64,000 bases of DNA from Helianthus annuus (lineage: Eukaryota > Streptophyta > Magnoliopsida > Asterales > Asteraceae), in the NCBI RefSeq assembly GCF_002127325.2, contig NC_035439.2, positions 3,939,770 to 4,003,769 of the forward strand. The letters are read 5' to 3'. Numbering within the stretch: the stretch's first letter is position 1; each line of letters starts with the position of its first letter. Both the position numbers and the translations under genes were made by a program. The notes beneath the pieces were generated by a model. That model searched no databases. It saw nothing but the letters and a program-made list of their open reading frames with translations, and had not been told where the DNA came from. Below, piece by piece: positions 10,205-21,899 of the stretch.

Positions 10205-11920
10205 GCTCTAGCTGTCTTCATTTAGCAAAAAGGCATCACACGTACGAGAATACCAAAAAAATTATGATTTATTTAGAACTTGTGAGACCAAGGTATTAAA
10301 TAGGAAAGGTTTATTTTCTTCCAATCATGAAATTCATCCCCATCAAGCCTGCATCTGAAAGACATGTGAAAAAAGGAATCAAGTTGGTGTATTCAGTGGT
10401 GCTCAAACATTTATAAGATGAATGCTTTTTACATGCTAGATAAATTTGATTAATTTTCAATAATTGATGTCAACAACTACTTAATATCTACCTTACAATC
10501 TATACCTTGGTTTGGAAGGCATACATTGCCCTTTCCTTCACAGGTACCTTCACAAGTAGATTGCCCTTTCCTTCACTGAAGCAGAGCTCCTCATCTCTTC
10601 ACAGGATGATGCAAAAGGTGTTCTTCTAATGGAATCCACAATGGTTCATTTTTTTGTGTTTAAATTGGACCTGTTTGAATTAATAGGATTGTAAATGTTT
10701 GAATTTTAGCAACAAAAAAAAACACACACACCTTGGAACTTTTGGATTATATAAGCACCTTAAAACTCACAAATGCATCAGCCATAGAACTTTTTTATCC
10801 TCTCCTACAAAATTATAAATAAATAAGTAAATGAAGGTTATATAGACTAAGGCCCAGATGCTGATCATACCTGGTGACAACTCCCATTTTCTGCATTCCA
10901 CATAGATCTGTAAATCATATACAAACCTTCCGGTCTAAGAACTTTCACCACTGCACGTCTTCAATTTGTTCTATAACACAAAAAATAGCAACCAAACGAT
11001 ATAAAGAAAGTGTACGACCAAAAAAAAATACAGGCAGATTACTTACCATTGTCGACAGAGATGACAACATGTAGTGAAAAGGTTTCACCGGAACCCTAGT
11101 CTCCTCGCCAAAATCCCCATCTGTCGTGCGTTGCTGCTCACTTGATTAACAACCTTCATCAAATCAGTGCTTGTGGGCCAAAAACATAAGAAACAATGTT
11201 GCGTGCATCAGAGCGCATTATGCGATGAGCGCATCATGCGAAATGCGCGCAATATACTCGCATCACGTAAACACAACGCATCAGTTGTAGCGATGCGCTC
11301 TCATCAGCGCATCGGACGCATCACGCATTATGCGCGCATTTTAAAACCAAGGCGGCCAATGAACCAAGATCCAATAACATCACCTCATTAGCTTATGGAG
11401 ATGCAGTTTCATTTATGGTATCATCTCCGATTACCCAACTTTGCTTCAAACGATAATAATACCGGTCAAAGACATGGATTAAACCACTCTAAGAATGTGT
11501 AAACTTGTGATTTTAATACTGAAATATGTACACTGTACAGACTATAGTTATGTCGAAATCAACTGGAAGTAAAAGTTCATGTTATGTAAATGTACCATAT
11601 AACAACTATTACTAAAACCTTGCCACCTTGCCTCTGTTCACATCTTTCGATCAACATTCCCTTCAGCTGCTGCTAGCTACTGCTGCAGATATCTCAATCA
11701 CAGTTTTAGTCTGCACAAGTCTTTAAGGTCCATGACCTCCCTGCTTTCCTTATTCAATTGAGCCGCACCAAGTTCGACGGTTGAAGCGTGTTAAGCAAAC
11801 TTCAACCTACAAACCGTAGAGCTGCACAATAAGAGTATCACAATTAGTATAATTCATTGAAAATTAAAAACTGAAAACAAATTATGTGTTTGAACTTTAA
11901 ACAAAGAGATGGGGTCTCAC
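10205..11920. other. Helitron interior, no assigned gene
   Basis: Non-coding as far as I can see. It contains the GCGCAT palindrome tract (separate entry) and a repeated TTGCCCTTTCCTTCAC word at 10528-10580. Confidence 0.4.
11212..11340. repeat. GC-rich palindrome tract (GCGCAT/ATGCGC words)
   Basis: GAGCGCATTATGCG, GAGCGCATCATGCG, AATGCGCGCAAT, GATGCGCTCTCATCAGCGCATC and CACGCATTATGCGCGC follow one another within 130 bp. This is an unusually GC-rich, self-complementary patch inside AT-rich Helitron DNA. Confidence 0.7.
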
Positions 11921-12290
11921 TTGACTGTCAATGTAGCACCGTATATCCTTCCATAGTCCTGTTGTTTTAAACTTCTCCTGAAATGATGTCGAAATTCCCA
12001 TTTAATACAAAATTCAATGATTTTTAAAACCTTTAAACGTCAAAAACAAAATCAATTACCCCTAAACCATGTGGGGAATCAGATCGAGATGGCTAGTAGT
12101 CGAATCAGCAATTGGATCAAACCAATCCTAAAAAACAAAGTAACAGCAAAACTACTTTTAATTAGAGAGATTCAAAATTAAATCATATTAAGCGATGACT
12201 ATTTGGTATGTGCATGCACTCACCATAACTCCCATCATCATTTCGGCGCCAATACCGCACATAACAAAGGTCACGTGGCCACACAAATCT
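11921..12290 (-). pseudogene. Captured spliced fragment of an unidentified gene (three exons)
   Basis: Three short minus-strand exons can be read with GT-AG borders. The first, about 12290-12224, ends GTTATG|GTGAGT (peptide includes CGHVTFVMCGIGAEMMM). The second, 12129-12070, follows TTTTTAG and ends CACATG|GTTTAG (peptide DWFDPIADSTTSHLDLIPHM). The third, 11977-11921, follows TTTCAG and ends GACAGTCAA|GTGAGA (peptide EKFKTTGLWKDIRCYIDSQ). The second and third are multiples of three bases, so the frame is kept. I do not recognise the protein. The intact splice sites suggest a host gene piece carried by the Helitron. Confidence 0.55.
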
Positions 12291-12429
12291 ATAACAGAAA
12301 CACCCACAAAGATTCAGAGGTTAGCCCTTTTCAACCAGAGTAAAGTACATATATTCTTCATGCAAAATTTGAACAGATAATTAGGTATTTTACTTTGAAT
12401 TTGAAAATTGTTGCTTTGTAGTGAAGCAA

Positions 12430-12567
12430 AACCACTCGTTTGGAACCGCATCTGTTGGTGTCGGAGGCTTATTCCTGAAAGCTAGAATGTTAGTTCTGTC
12501 CATGTTGAGGCTGTCCGCCAGCCGATTCCTGTATGCTTCCTTCGCCGGTGAGCTTGCAATCGGATTC
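12430..12567 (-). pseudogene. Captured exon of a CDC20/Fizzy-like gene
   Basis: After an AG acceptor the exon encodes ENPIASSPAKEAYRNRLADS followed by LNMDRTNILAFRNKPPTP. This is the segment preceding the WD40 propeller in CDC20/Fizzy proteins, activators of the anaphase-promoting complex; family members read SPAKEAYRKQLA...LNMNRTRILAFKNKPP. The WD40 repeats, C-box and KEN box are not visible nearby, so only one exon was captured. Orientation matches the Helitron and the other captured pieces. Confidence 0.75.
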
Positions 12568-12689
12568 TCCTTACAAACAAAACCATAATTCAGTAACCGA
12601 TTAGATCAAACAAAAAGCCCTAATTATGAAACAGAAATTACGTTTTCTCTATAAATCTCACAGAACATTAAAATAATCACAAAACCAAC

Positions 12690-13025
12690 ACAGATCTAAA
12701 AGTATTATCACAGATCTAAAAGAATTATCACAGATTCACAGATCTAAAAGTATTATCACAGATCTAAAAGTATTAAAACAGATCTAAAAGTATTATCACA
12801 GATCTGACAAAGCCCTAATGCAAGAAATTAAAATTGGTCCATTCACAGATCAGACAAAGCCCTAATTATCAAACAAAAAGCCCTAATGTTGAGCCATTCA
12901 CAGAACATTAAAATAATCACAAAACCAACACAGATCTAAAAGTATTATCACAGATTCACCGATCTAAAAGTATTATCACAGATCTAAAAGTATTAAAACA
13001 GATCTAAAAGTATTATCACAGATCT
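12690..13025. repeat. 20-bp tandem repeats in a duplicated block
   Basis: CAGATCTAAAAGTATTATCA and close variants (GAATTATCA, TATTAAAA) recur about nine times. A larger unit beginning CAGAACATTAAAATAATC near 12661 is repeated near 12901, a roughly 240-bp duplication that contains the shorter repeats. Near the 5' end of the Helitron. Confidence 0.8.
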
Positions 13026-13121
13026 GACAAAGATTAAAAAAAAACGTACAAAATAGGGTTAAAAACATGACCTGTTCCATGGATGAAAGGGGAGAAGACG
13101 GTGATGGCAAAGACAGGTTCC

Positions 13122-13177
13122 ATGGATGAGCGGTGGAGGTGCGGTGGAGGTGCGGTGGAGGTGCTTCAGTTATGCGG
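13122..13177. repeat. GTGCGGTGGAG 11-bp minisatellite
   Basis: GCGGTGGAGGT is repeated three times in tandem from 13130, with a further GCGGTGGAGG copy near 13164. It lies near the 5' terminus of the Helitron. Confidence 0.7.
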
Positions 13178-13481
13178 TGGAGGATCTAGGGTTTAGAGAG
13201 TGAAAGAATTGTGAAGCGGCGGATGAAATTGTGGTTTAGATCTGTGATAATAAGAATATATTGGATCCATCAAACAAAAACCGGGTCAAGTTGATCCGCT
13301 AAGATCCGCGTGGTATCATCAGGTGTTGAAAACAAGTTTTCAACACTTGTGCTTAAGAGGTTTGTACAATGGGCTTTAAAGAGTTGTAAAGTGGCAAAAG
13401 ACCATTCTATCCTTCCTATATGCTTTATAAAGTAGTATAGATATATAATATATCAAAATTATATATGTCTTAATTATATAA

Positions 13482-13921
13482 GATATTTGATTTAAATAAC
13501 CTTAACTTTCATTAATTGGCCGATAATACTTATAACTTTTGATTTGTAACACACCACTCCCAACTTTCAACTTATTGGTCGATAGCACTCCCAAACTAAC
13601 TCAGTTTGCTGACATCAGCTGGCACCTCGCCAAACCAGGGTCACATCAGTTGCCACACCATCAAAAAAATGTCATATGCCACGTCATCAAAAAGCAAATT
13701 CAAATGCCACGTCAGTTGTCATGTCATCGAAAAATTCCACTTCAGATCACGTCACCACACAAGTGCCACGACATCAAAAAAAACTAATTAGGTTAGGGTT
13801 CAGTTAGTTTGAGGGTGCTATCGACCAATAAGTTAAAAGTTGGGAGTGGTTTAGTATAAATCAAAAGTTGGGAGTGCTATTGACCAATTGGTGAAAATTT
13901 GTGTTATTTAAATCCAATATC
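13482..13921. mobile_element. Foldback MITE, family 2
   Basis: The left end GATATTTGATTTAAATAAC is mirrored at the right by GTTATTTAAATCCAATATC. The arms continue inward with matching CACTCCCAACTTT / AAAGTTGGGAGTG and TATTGGTCGATAGCAC / GTGCTATCGACCAATA blocks. The loop holds irregular TGCCACGTCA words. A second copy of the family starts at 63868. No clear target duplication found. Confidence 0.7.
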
Positions 13922-15554
13922 CCTAAAATTATATAATTATATAGATGGAATATATAAATAAATAATGAACAAGTTAAACTATAAAATAATGAATAATTGG
14001 GCTCAATATCTAAGACAAACCAAATTCAAGTTCAATTAGTTTTAAAGTTTAATGTCAAGTTGTTTACACTTTACTTTATCAATAGTTACCGATTCAACTT
14101 TGTTTCACAACCAACCAACCACCACTCATGTGAAACCAATAACATAAACACTGATGCTCAAGTTGGAATTACCTTAATAAGATAACAAAAGAGACAAGAC
14201 CCGAAAACGTTTGTAGTGACGATGTTTGTTGACGTAAGAGGTTACGCCATCATGTTCAACTCCATACACCTTGGACCCCCTTGTGAGTGTTGGAAACACA
14301 GAAAACGTCAGCAGTGGCGTACATTTTAGCTTTTAAATAATTGGTCAACATATTAAGTCAAAGTCAAGACACAAAGGAATCTTAATAGAATAATAATTTC
14401 TAGTAGAGTATCTAATTACAAAGTATACCTTACATGGGTTTGGGTATTACATTGTAGTTACCGATATTTGAAGCAGCAACCAAAACATAAAATCTAAAAA
14501 TAAAGTCATGATATGCTAAAAGGATATCCGTACGTGTTTTATATCATTGAAAACCATAAAAACGAATACATGTAATCATTTTGATAGTACCAATACAGGT
14601 ATCGATGTTCGGTTAGAATCAACCTGGTACCAATATTGTTAGGAGAATATTAGTTGGTTCATGAGAAAAAAAAAAAGATACTCTATTAGAAATGAAACTT
14701 CGTTTTCAATGAAATTTATGATGGAAACCATATAAACAAATACTGGTACCACTACCAAAGTTGTTCGGACTATATCGGTTCGGTTTATCACAGTAATAAC
14801 AAAAAAATCAATCATATTTGATCCTTTCGCTTTTAAACAAAACTTTTATCAAAACGTAGATACAAATAAGCAAGTTGCAACGTTATATAATAAATTTTTT
14901 AAATAAGTATTATATTATTTTATTAAATAACAGAAACGGTAAACGGCGTTAGTTTATAAAAATAAAATAACAAAAATGAATGTGAGGCAGTTTTACTTAT
15001 ATGTGTATGTTTATGTTTCGATTACATATACATTACTAGTGAGTAATCACAAGTCGGTTTCAAAAAACATCATATCAAGACGTAGTTAAAAGTAAGTATA
15101 TCGCAATGACATACTTGAAAATTTATAAAACATCGTATTTTATAACTTATTAAAATTATGCTTAAATATAATTACAATAATAAAACAAATAAAAAATGAA
15201 AACTAAAAGAAAAACTCTTATTGTTACTACATATTCACAAGCATTGTAAAATACACAAAAAAAAAAAGTTTTATATTTTTAAAATTTATGTTTTATATGA
15301 TTTTTTATATATAGGGGAAAGTTAACATATAATAGTTCCTTAACGCTTGATCAGTACGCGACTTAATTACGCGTGTTCATTTATAAATTATGCACGTTGT
15401 AAATTTCAAACCTTAATTACACATGAAGAAGAAATCACGCATGGTCAAAAAACAAAATCACGCATAGGTTGGTTATTACCCTAATTACGCATTATGCACG
15501 TTATTGTGTTGGTCGCGTGTCGTCGCACATTAAAAGACTTTTGTGTTCTAAACT

Positions 15555-15556
<2 letters not shown>
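13922..15556. other. AT-rich intergenic DNA, no gene seen
   Basis: No domain-bearing frame. The short frames have no plausible start context. Confidence 0.5.
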
Positions 15557-15615
<59 letters not shown>

Positions 15616-15616
15616 A
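15557..15616. repeat. Compound microsatellite (TC)n(TA)n(TG)n
   Basis: Three adjoining dinucleotide runs of about 20 bp each. Immediately to the right, CTAGAAGTGTGCCCGGCGATGC resembles a decayed Helitron 3' end in minus orientation, like the better one at 7781. Confidence 0.85.
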
Positions 15617-16180
15617 CTAGAAGTGTGCCCGGCGATGCAGAGGGACACACAAACACTGTCAGGGAATGCAATATTCTGTTGGTTCGGTTATTTTCGCAAC
15701 CGTAACCGAAGTCATCGGTTAATCAATTTATATTAACCAACTGTTTTTCGGTTAGTTGGTGTGGTTTATTCAGTTAGATTGACGATTTCTAGTTTGTTTT
15801 GTTTAATTTCGATTAATAACCAAACCAAAATTGGGTTAAAACTTTTGCTTAGAAATACATGAAATTGAGGTATAAATTCATGAAACCGATGCATAAACAC
15901 ATGAAATGGAAGTATAAATACATAAAATGGAGATATAAATATGAAATTTATGAACTGAATGTATAAAAACTAGAAATATATGAAAATATGAATGGTTCGA
16001 TTTAGTTCAGTTAATTTTGGTTAACGAGAGTACAAAAAAATCGATAAACGCTTTGGTTAACTCGGGTTTCGGTTAAACAATTTTCAGCTAATTTAGGTTT
16101 GAGTTGATTTTGGTTCGGTTTGGGTTAATCATTTAGTTGTTGCTCAACCTTAGACAGTGTTAATTACTTAAGGAATGGAA
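15617..16180. other. Intergenic DNA with hAT-like CGGTTAA words and a 21-bp degenerate tandem
   Basis: Repeated ACCGAA / TTCGGTTA words at 15680-15790 and 16020-16135 resemble hAT subterminal repeats. At about 15858-15945 four degenerate 20-22-bp units of the form ACATGAAATGGAAGTATAAAT stand in tandem. No gene. Confidence 0.45.
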
Positions 16181-16901
16181 TCAAATACAAACACTTAAGT
16201 TTATAAGAACCGTAAGAACCAACAAATAATTGACAAGTGTCTATCAATAAAAAAATTAGTTTAAGAGTAATTTAGACCTTTTGACCATATTTATTTAAAA
16301 CTAATTAAAAATAATTACAAAAAATATAATCAGCACAACACTATATAATTAGCATAACATGCTTAATCGTTCTTCATTATCAGCACATCATCCTCAATCG
16401 TTCTCCATTATCAACATAAACGACATCAGCACAACAACCTCAATTGTTCTCCATTATCAGCACACCAGATGTGCTGATTATATCTACTTTTGGTGTTTGG
16501 TTGTATTATTTTGTAATTAACACATAATCAGCACGTTATCAGCACAATTATAAAACACCTTTTGCTAACTTTTTTAAAAATCACTTTTATAAATACAAAA
16601 AAGTATAGCAATATGGTACTCATATTAAAGATAAAAAAATACTTGATTTTATGATATATTTTTTTTTAAAAAAATAATGAAGTATATAAAAGTTATTTTA
16701 GTTTAAAAACCTTGGTGGAATTTGTATTTAATGGAAAATGGTCAAATGACTAGCAATTTTACAAAATTACCCCTAATTTTTTAGTAGTAACTTTTAATTA
16801 TAAGGGTTTTTTTTATAATCAATATCAACCCTTGATTTAAATTATCAATGGTTCAGATCTGTTCTTACGGTTCTTATAATTAGCAATGTTTGTACAGGAT
16901 C
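16181..16901. mobile_element. Terminal-inverted-repeat element, 0.7 kb
   Basis: TATAAGAACCGTAAGAAC near the left end (about 16202-16219) is matched exactly in inverse form near 16861-16878, and ACAAACA words lie outside both. The interior holds two tandem copies of a roughly 48-bp unit with CATCAGCACA and GTTCTCCATTATCA. No coding capacity. The superfamily is unclear. Confidence 0.55.
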
Positions 16902-17273
16902 TCAACCCAATTACTTAACATATCAATTTGTTTAGTTAAAAAAAACTATAGTAATACTATAGTCAAGTTAAAGAGAATAAAATACTCATTTTTATGGTGT
17001 AATTTAAAAAAAATATTAACATACACAAAAGTTATGACCGTTTAAAAATCATGGGGTAGTTAGTTTTCTATAAGAGGATAAAATATTGCCAATAAGTAAT
17101 TATCTATAAATTTGTTTACAATGAGATATTAAAGTGTAATTTTTTTTTTAAATTAAATTAGCATTTTTTTTGCTTTAATGTATACTACCTAATATGAAGG
17201 TAAATTATTCTTTCAAACACTAATTACACTAATTACACTTTAATCCACTCATCTTAATTACTATATACCACCA
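16902..17273. other. AT-rich intergenic DNA, no gene seen
   Basis: Poly-A and poly-T rich, with no recognisable feature. Confidence 0.4.
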
Positions 17274-17487
17274 TATAAACACCGTATAACAATATGTAAC
17301 ACCATATAATACCATATAACACTATGTAACACTATATAACATTATATAACAAATATAACACTATACATCTATCATAGACATGCTATCAGACAACCTATAC
17401 TGTTATATTTGTTACATAATGATATATAGTGTTACAAAGTGTTATATGGTATTATATGGTGTTACATATTGTTATACGGTGTTTATA
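17274..17487. repeat. Near-perfect 63-nt inverted repeat (hairpin)
   Basis: 17274-17336 and 17425-17487 are inverse complements with a single mismatch that I can see, separated by about 88 nt. The arms consist of ATATGG/CCATAT and TGTAACA words. A transcript would fold into a long, almost perfect duplex. It is probably a foldback MITE. Confidence 0.85.
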
Positions 17488-17698
17488 TAGTGTCATATAG
17501 TATTATATATAGTGTTATAATACACTTCTCACACTTTGAGCACTTTTTACAGGATCCTCTACCTATTATAACATATATATAGAAATTTTTTTTCTTAAAA
17601 TGTACCGGTGATAAAATGTGTCACCCACCCCAGTGCTGGATATGGATTGACCGTATGGATAACCATATTAATTTTCTTTTGATTATAGCATAGGTTTC
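17488..17698. other. Left flank of element A
   Basis: Non-coding. It ends in GTTTC (17694-17698), the left copy of the target-site duplication of element A. Confidence 0.6.
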
Positions 17699-18349
17699 TG
17701 AAGAGGTATGGTCCCAATTCCCTGCCTACATGGCAGGGACCACACCACTTTTTGAGCATACTTGGCGACCACATCAGCAAAACAATCCAGAAGCTTCTAG
17801 AAACTTCTGGAAGATCCGCAGGTGGCACCAAAGATGCTCTACCAGACATAAAGGACAACACGTGTCACCACTCGCAGGGCGCCACGTAGGCCTGCGACAA
17901 ATCAGGGGGGCAGAACTGACGACATCAGTACAAGGTTTCCAGCATGAGCAAATGTAAGCGCGCCACGTGTACCAATACACCAGCCACAGCAGAGCAGACC
18001 AAGAGGATATTCCCCTTGGTCGGACAGCTGGCGTGCACCTACAGCTGGCACAGCTGCTCCTCCCTCCTTCACCCTCCGGCTATAAATAGGACCCTTCATC
18101 ATTCAGGTTCAGGATCTTTTACACTCTATACTCACTCTATACACACACTGTTTATTTCTCTCAGAACAGTACTTATTCTCACGCCGGAGCCTGGTTAAGA
18201 GGGAAATCCCCTTTCTCCCCCTCTTAACGAGACTGACGGTGGTTACTGTTTTGCAGGTTTTGAGCCATTGTCGCGAGTAAGGAAAGAAGTTGAACCCATA
18301 AAAGAAATAACCCCATCGGTTAACCTTGGTGTTAATCGGTGTTTCATCA
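17699..18349 (+). mobile_element. 5' LTR of element A
   Basis: 651 bp. ACGT-core words (CACGTGT, CCACGTAG, CCACGTGT) precede a TATA box at 18081-18088 (TATAAATA). Compared with the 3' copy it has an extra 26 bp near 18118-18145. Confidence 0.9.
18081..18088 (+). promoter_or_regulatory. TATA box of LTR A
   Basis: TATAAATA in a GGCTATAAATAGG context, preceded by three bZIP-type ACGT cores. Transcription would begin about 30 bp downstream. Confidence 0.75.
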
Positions 18350-18350
18350 T

Positions 18351-18363
18351 TGGCGCCATCCGC
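18351..18363 (+). promoter_or_regulatory. Primer-binding site of element A
   Basis: TGGCGCCATCCGC starts one base after the LTR. Its first seven bases match the TGGCGCC primer sites used by Athila/Tat elements (tRNA-Asp-like); the rest differs, so the tRNA is uncertain. Confidence 0.55.
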
Positions 18364-18416
18364 TTTTTGCAAAACCAATTTCATCTCTTTTCTTTCTTGA
18401 AAAACACTCGTCAGAA

Positions 18417-19454
18417 ATGGCTGAACAAAATCCCTCACACCCAGTCGATGGAGAAGTTTCTTCCTTCGAACTCGTTTCGGACACAGCACACGTCCAAAGG
18501 GGTCAAAGGAACGAAATCATCAAAGATGGACAGATGAACAATGATTTTCCTGCTATCTTCGGAAGTGCATCCAGGGTTGCTAGCCAAACCACAACTGGAC
18601 CCACTTTCCAAGCTCCAACCAGGATCATCACTCAAACAACAAACGGAGCCGCTTTTCAAACTCCAACGAGGGTGTTGCACCAAACACCTCCACCAATGCA
18701 GACACCAAGCCATGGAGCTGGCCCCTCAGCTCCATCGGAACAAGCACAACTCAATTTTTCTGCACTCTTAGGGCTACCCGAAGGAAAAACTCTGGCTTCC
18801 TGGTACGCCGAGCAAATGACATCTATAAACCTGGTTTACACACAACTAAGCGCGCAACAAGCCCTATTCCAAGCACAGGCTAACCAATCGGCGTTCGCTA
18901 CTCCACCGCAACGGTCTCTGAGCACACATACGACTCAGCAGGTCAATGCGTGGACGTTACGCCCAGAAAAAGGACCTACAACAAACGTTAGAAAGCCCAG
19001 CGCGCATGACACGCGTGACACTTATGGCGAAACAGAAAGCAACTATGTGCAGCACTCCAACTTACAACGAAAGCCGATTCAAAGCCGCCTGGGCGCGCGC
19101 AATATGAACAATGAGTGGGAAGACGAAGAGGAAGACCCAACGTACAAGGAAAGCACAGTGTTCAGCAGGTTACATCCGGAACACGCGTCATACAAGCCCG
19201 CTAAGCGCGCAGGGTACAACCCAAAGGCAGAGCATGATTATACCTTACGCTACCGTCCAGACGACATGGCTGAAGATTCAAAATTCATCAGGGAGATTGC
19301 CACAGCCGCTATAGACAAAACCAAGCTGCCGCACAACGTTGGCAAATACAATGGCCTGACAGATCCAGATGACCACCTCCAGGTTTTCAAAGGCGCAGGA
19401 GCAACAGGTGGGTGGAACCTACCAACTTGGTGTCATCTGTTCACACAAACGTTC
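18417..19454 (+). pseudogene. N-terminal gag fragment of element A
   Basis: The frame opens at ATG 18417 (MAEQNPSHPVDGE). It runs through a Gln/Thr/Pro-rich region and a charged linker into the start of the capsid fold (LPHNVGKYNGLTDPDDHL, then a Trp-containing segment). In Ty3 elements this helical segment precedes the capsid core. The frame is cut at 19454 where LTR D begins (TGTAACGCCCCG). Capsid C-terminus, zinc knuckle and everything up to integrase are absent. No internal stop is visible in the surviving part. Confidence 0.85.
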
Positions 19455-19781
19455 TGTAACGCCCCGTGTTTTCGAATGTCAAAGTCAAAGTCCAAGTCAC
19501 CTTTGACTTTCTTTGACTGTAGATAGTCTATTTGTGTTTTAGTTGTATTATGTGGAGTAAGTGTTGTAATCAGCAAGAACCGAAGTAATCGAATGTATTT
19601 TAACGCGAACCGATCTACGACTGTGAATGATAGGAAGTAACAATGCGATAAAGATAACCAATCAGTAATCAAACCGATCTAACAATCAATCGAACTCGAG
19701 ACTCGAATTACGCGAATTGTGGTATTATTATACGTGTGTGTGTGCCCTATGTGCTACTTGTGCGTGCTTACCTTATGTTTG

Positions 19782-21642
19782 TTTAACACCCTTAAATTAT
19801 TCACTAGTTTTTAATGATAAACAATACCATTTCTAGTAAAAATATTGATTAAACAACATGTCATTCGTTAACGAAGTTCATAAGTAACAAAGACCTTAGT
19901 CAACTGAAGACTAAGTTAAAACGTTTTATAATTTTGTTTAACATGTGTTTGCAACCCATACACAAATACTACAAAAGATCTAAAATATTGCGGTAGCTTC
20001 AAAATGGAGTGTTCGGTTCTTCATTCAATCACTTGATCGCCACCCGAAAGATCCACCAAATTACCTATGATCAAAACCGTCAAATTATTAGTTTTGACGT
20101 TGATATATAATATAATCCCAAGATTTAACATCACATTAGAAACAACAAAAATATGAAAGCTATTCAGGTTCCACCGTAACTTACGGTGTCACCGTAAGTT
20201 ACGGTGAGTCCTGGAAAGCCCTTGGTCCACCGTAAAACAGTAGTGAACCACCGTAAGCCCTTGATCTCTACCGTAAGTTACGGTACCGCCGTAACTTACG
20301 GTGGTACCTGGAAATTCATGTTGTTGTTTTCTTTTTATTTTTTTGGTTGTGCATCACACCAAGACCCCGACCCTCGGATTTCAGTATTCTATGGTATCAA
20401 TACTTTAAAATCTGGTATTTCTAGTATGTTATATAACCAATATCAACAATCAATCTATCACAAACCGAAGCATTAATCATGCCTCACTTGATTATCCGAC
20501 CCGTTTGGCTCGTCTACGGAATTTCTTCCTTTTGACGACTACCAACGATTCTAACAAACTTGTGACCAATTATTCAATATAGCGATATCATCGCCTAGAT
20601 TCATAGCAACCTTTATTCTAAAATTTAACTATGCATATTATAATGATTTAAATTTGCTTAATGTAACGGGTCAAGTTACATACCTTAGCGCACGCCCTTC
20701 AACCGCGAATCACCACCGGCTTGTCCACTCGACGTTCCGGTATCTTGTCCTATAGAGTTCAATTCAAGACATGTTTAGAACTCTCTTTAGATCTCACTTC
20801 GCATAATATACCGAAACATCTTAATTTGGCGTTAAGGCTTTAAATTTCTGTTTTTAAGCCTTCTTTGAGGCATTTCTACAAACACTATGAGGGCAGAATT
20901 TTCTACATCATTCATACTCATGTTTATAGCTTATTAATTAGTTAACTTAACATCAATAAAGCCCTCATATAGCATTTTAATCATCATACCTTCCTGAAAT
21001 CACTTTTCTATAATCAATTTACACTAGGATAATCATCTAACCCTAGTGTTCATCATCATCATGTAAAACCCACAACCCACCTTCAAGGTGTTCATGGAAT
21101 TTTCCTGAATTTGGTCATGATTTCGCATGAAATTAGCTAGGTTTCACTTCTAAACACCTTATCAATTCTAATCAAACCAATAATTACACATGCAACATAA
21201 ATCTTCAGATTTTCCAAAATCATGAGAAATTCAAGTTAAAAGATTTCATTAGATTTCATATACCTTACAATCCTCTTGTGATGAGGATTATGATTCTAGG
21301 CTCAATTCTCGATTTCTACTTGGATTAATCCTTCAATTTGCAAGATTAATGAGATTCTAGGGTTTTTGGAGAAGTGGGGATCGCCCCTGATGCTTTGATC
21401 GACCAGACATCCCTTTTTTGGGGTGTTTGGTTTGATTTATATGTTACTAACAATTAAGTTTTTAATTGTTACAACTTAGGCCCCTCAACTTTGTTTTACT
21501 TATTGTTTAGTAGCCTTTAACCCTTCATAAGCTATTTCTAGTCTATTAACTAACTAGGTTAAAAGTTTCTAGTTAGTACATTTTCCCGTTTATTTATACT
21601 TTTAAATTATAATATAACGTTTCATATTTTCGGGGTGTTACA
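19782..21642 (-). mobile_element. Solo LTR E inside LTR D
   Basis: Read on the minus strand it starts TGTAACACCCCGAAAATATG (21642) and ends AGGGTGTTAAA (19782), with the terminal CA changed. GTTTG flanks both sides (19777-19781 and 21643-21647), consistent with a 5-bp duplication and a solo LTR formed by LTR-LTR recombination. D sequence reads continuously across the gap. It has its own palindrome array and minus-strand TATA box. Confidence 0.7.
20101..20303 (-). promoter_or_regulatory. CACCGTAACTTACGGTG palindrome array and TATA region in LTR E
   Basis: Full palindromes lie at 20172-20188, 20190-20206, 20269-20285 and 20288-20303, and half copies (CCACCGTAA) near 20228 and 20249. On the minus strand they stand upstream of an AT-rich TATA-like stretch (TTATATTATATATCA, about 20101-20115). 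Confidence 0.75.
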
Positions 21643-21899
21643 GTTTGGTGTGGTATTCAAGCAAATCAATCGAAAATCGAATCGAAACTCGAAAAGCAAT
21701 CGAACTCAATCGAAACTGACATCGAAACGTGACTTATGGAAGATTGTATGTTAGATATAGTGATTGGGATTAAAAGTAATTTGCTAGGAACTCTATCGTA
21801 TCCGTATCATCGTCCATCGAAATCGAAACATCGAAAATCGTCGCAAAATGCTCGAAGTGCGTGGCGGATCGAACAGGAAGCATCCTGATCGAACAGGCC

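Larger units (their letters stand above)
7781..13441 (-). mobile_element. Non-autonomous Helitron carrying host-gene fragments
   Basis: On the minus strand the element begins TCTATACTACTTTATAAAGC (5' TC at 13441-13440) and ends in CTAG (7784-7781). A GC-rich hairpin (7792-7809, CCCGC...GCGGG) stands a few bases before that end. The flanking bases are A before TC and T after CTAG, the A^T target expected of Helitrons. No Rep/helicase gene is present, so it depends on an autonomous partner. In Helitron orientation it carries, in order, a tandem-repeat block, a CDC20-like exon, an unidentified spliced fragment and a GT14 glycosyltransferase exon. All lie on the same strand and keep their splice sites, the usual picture of Helitron gene capture. 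Confidence 0.85.

Noticed and set aside
15617..15645. Second Helitron 3' end (CTAGAAGTGTGCCCGGCGATGC)
   Set aside because: It resembles an end but has a poor hairpin and no matching 5' TC terminus was found.
17730..18102. Several overlapping frames in the LTR of element A, repeated near 55215
   Set aside because: LTR promoter sequence; frames on both strands overlap and lack domains.
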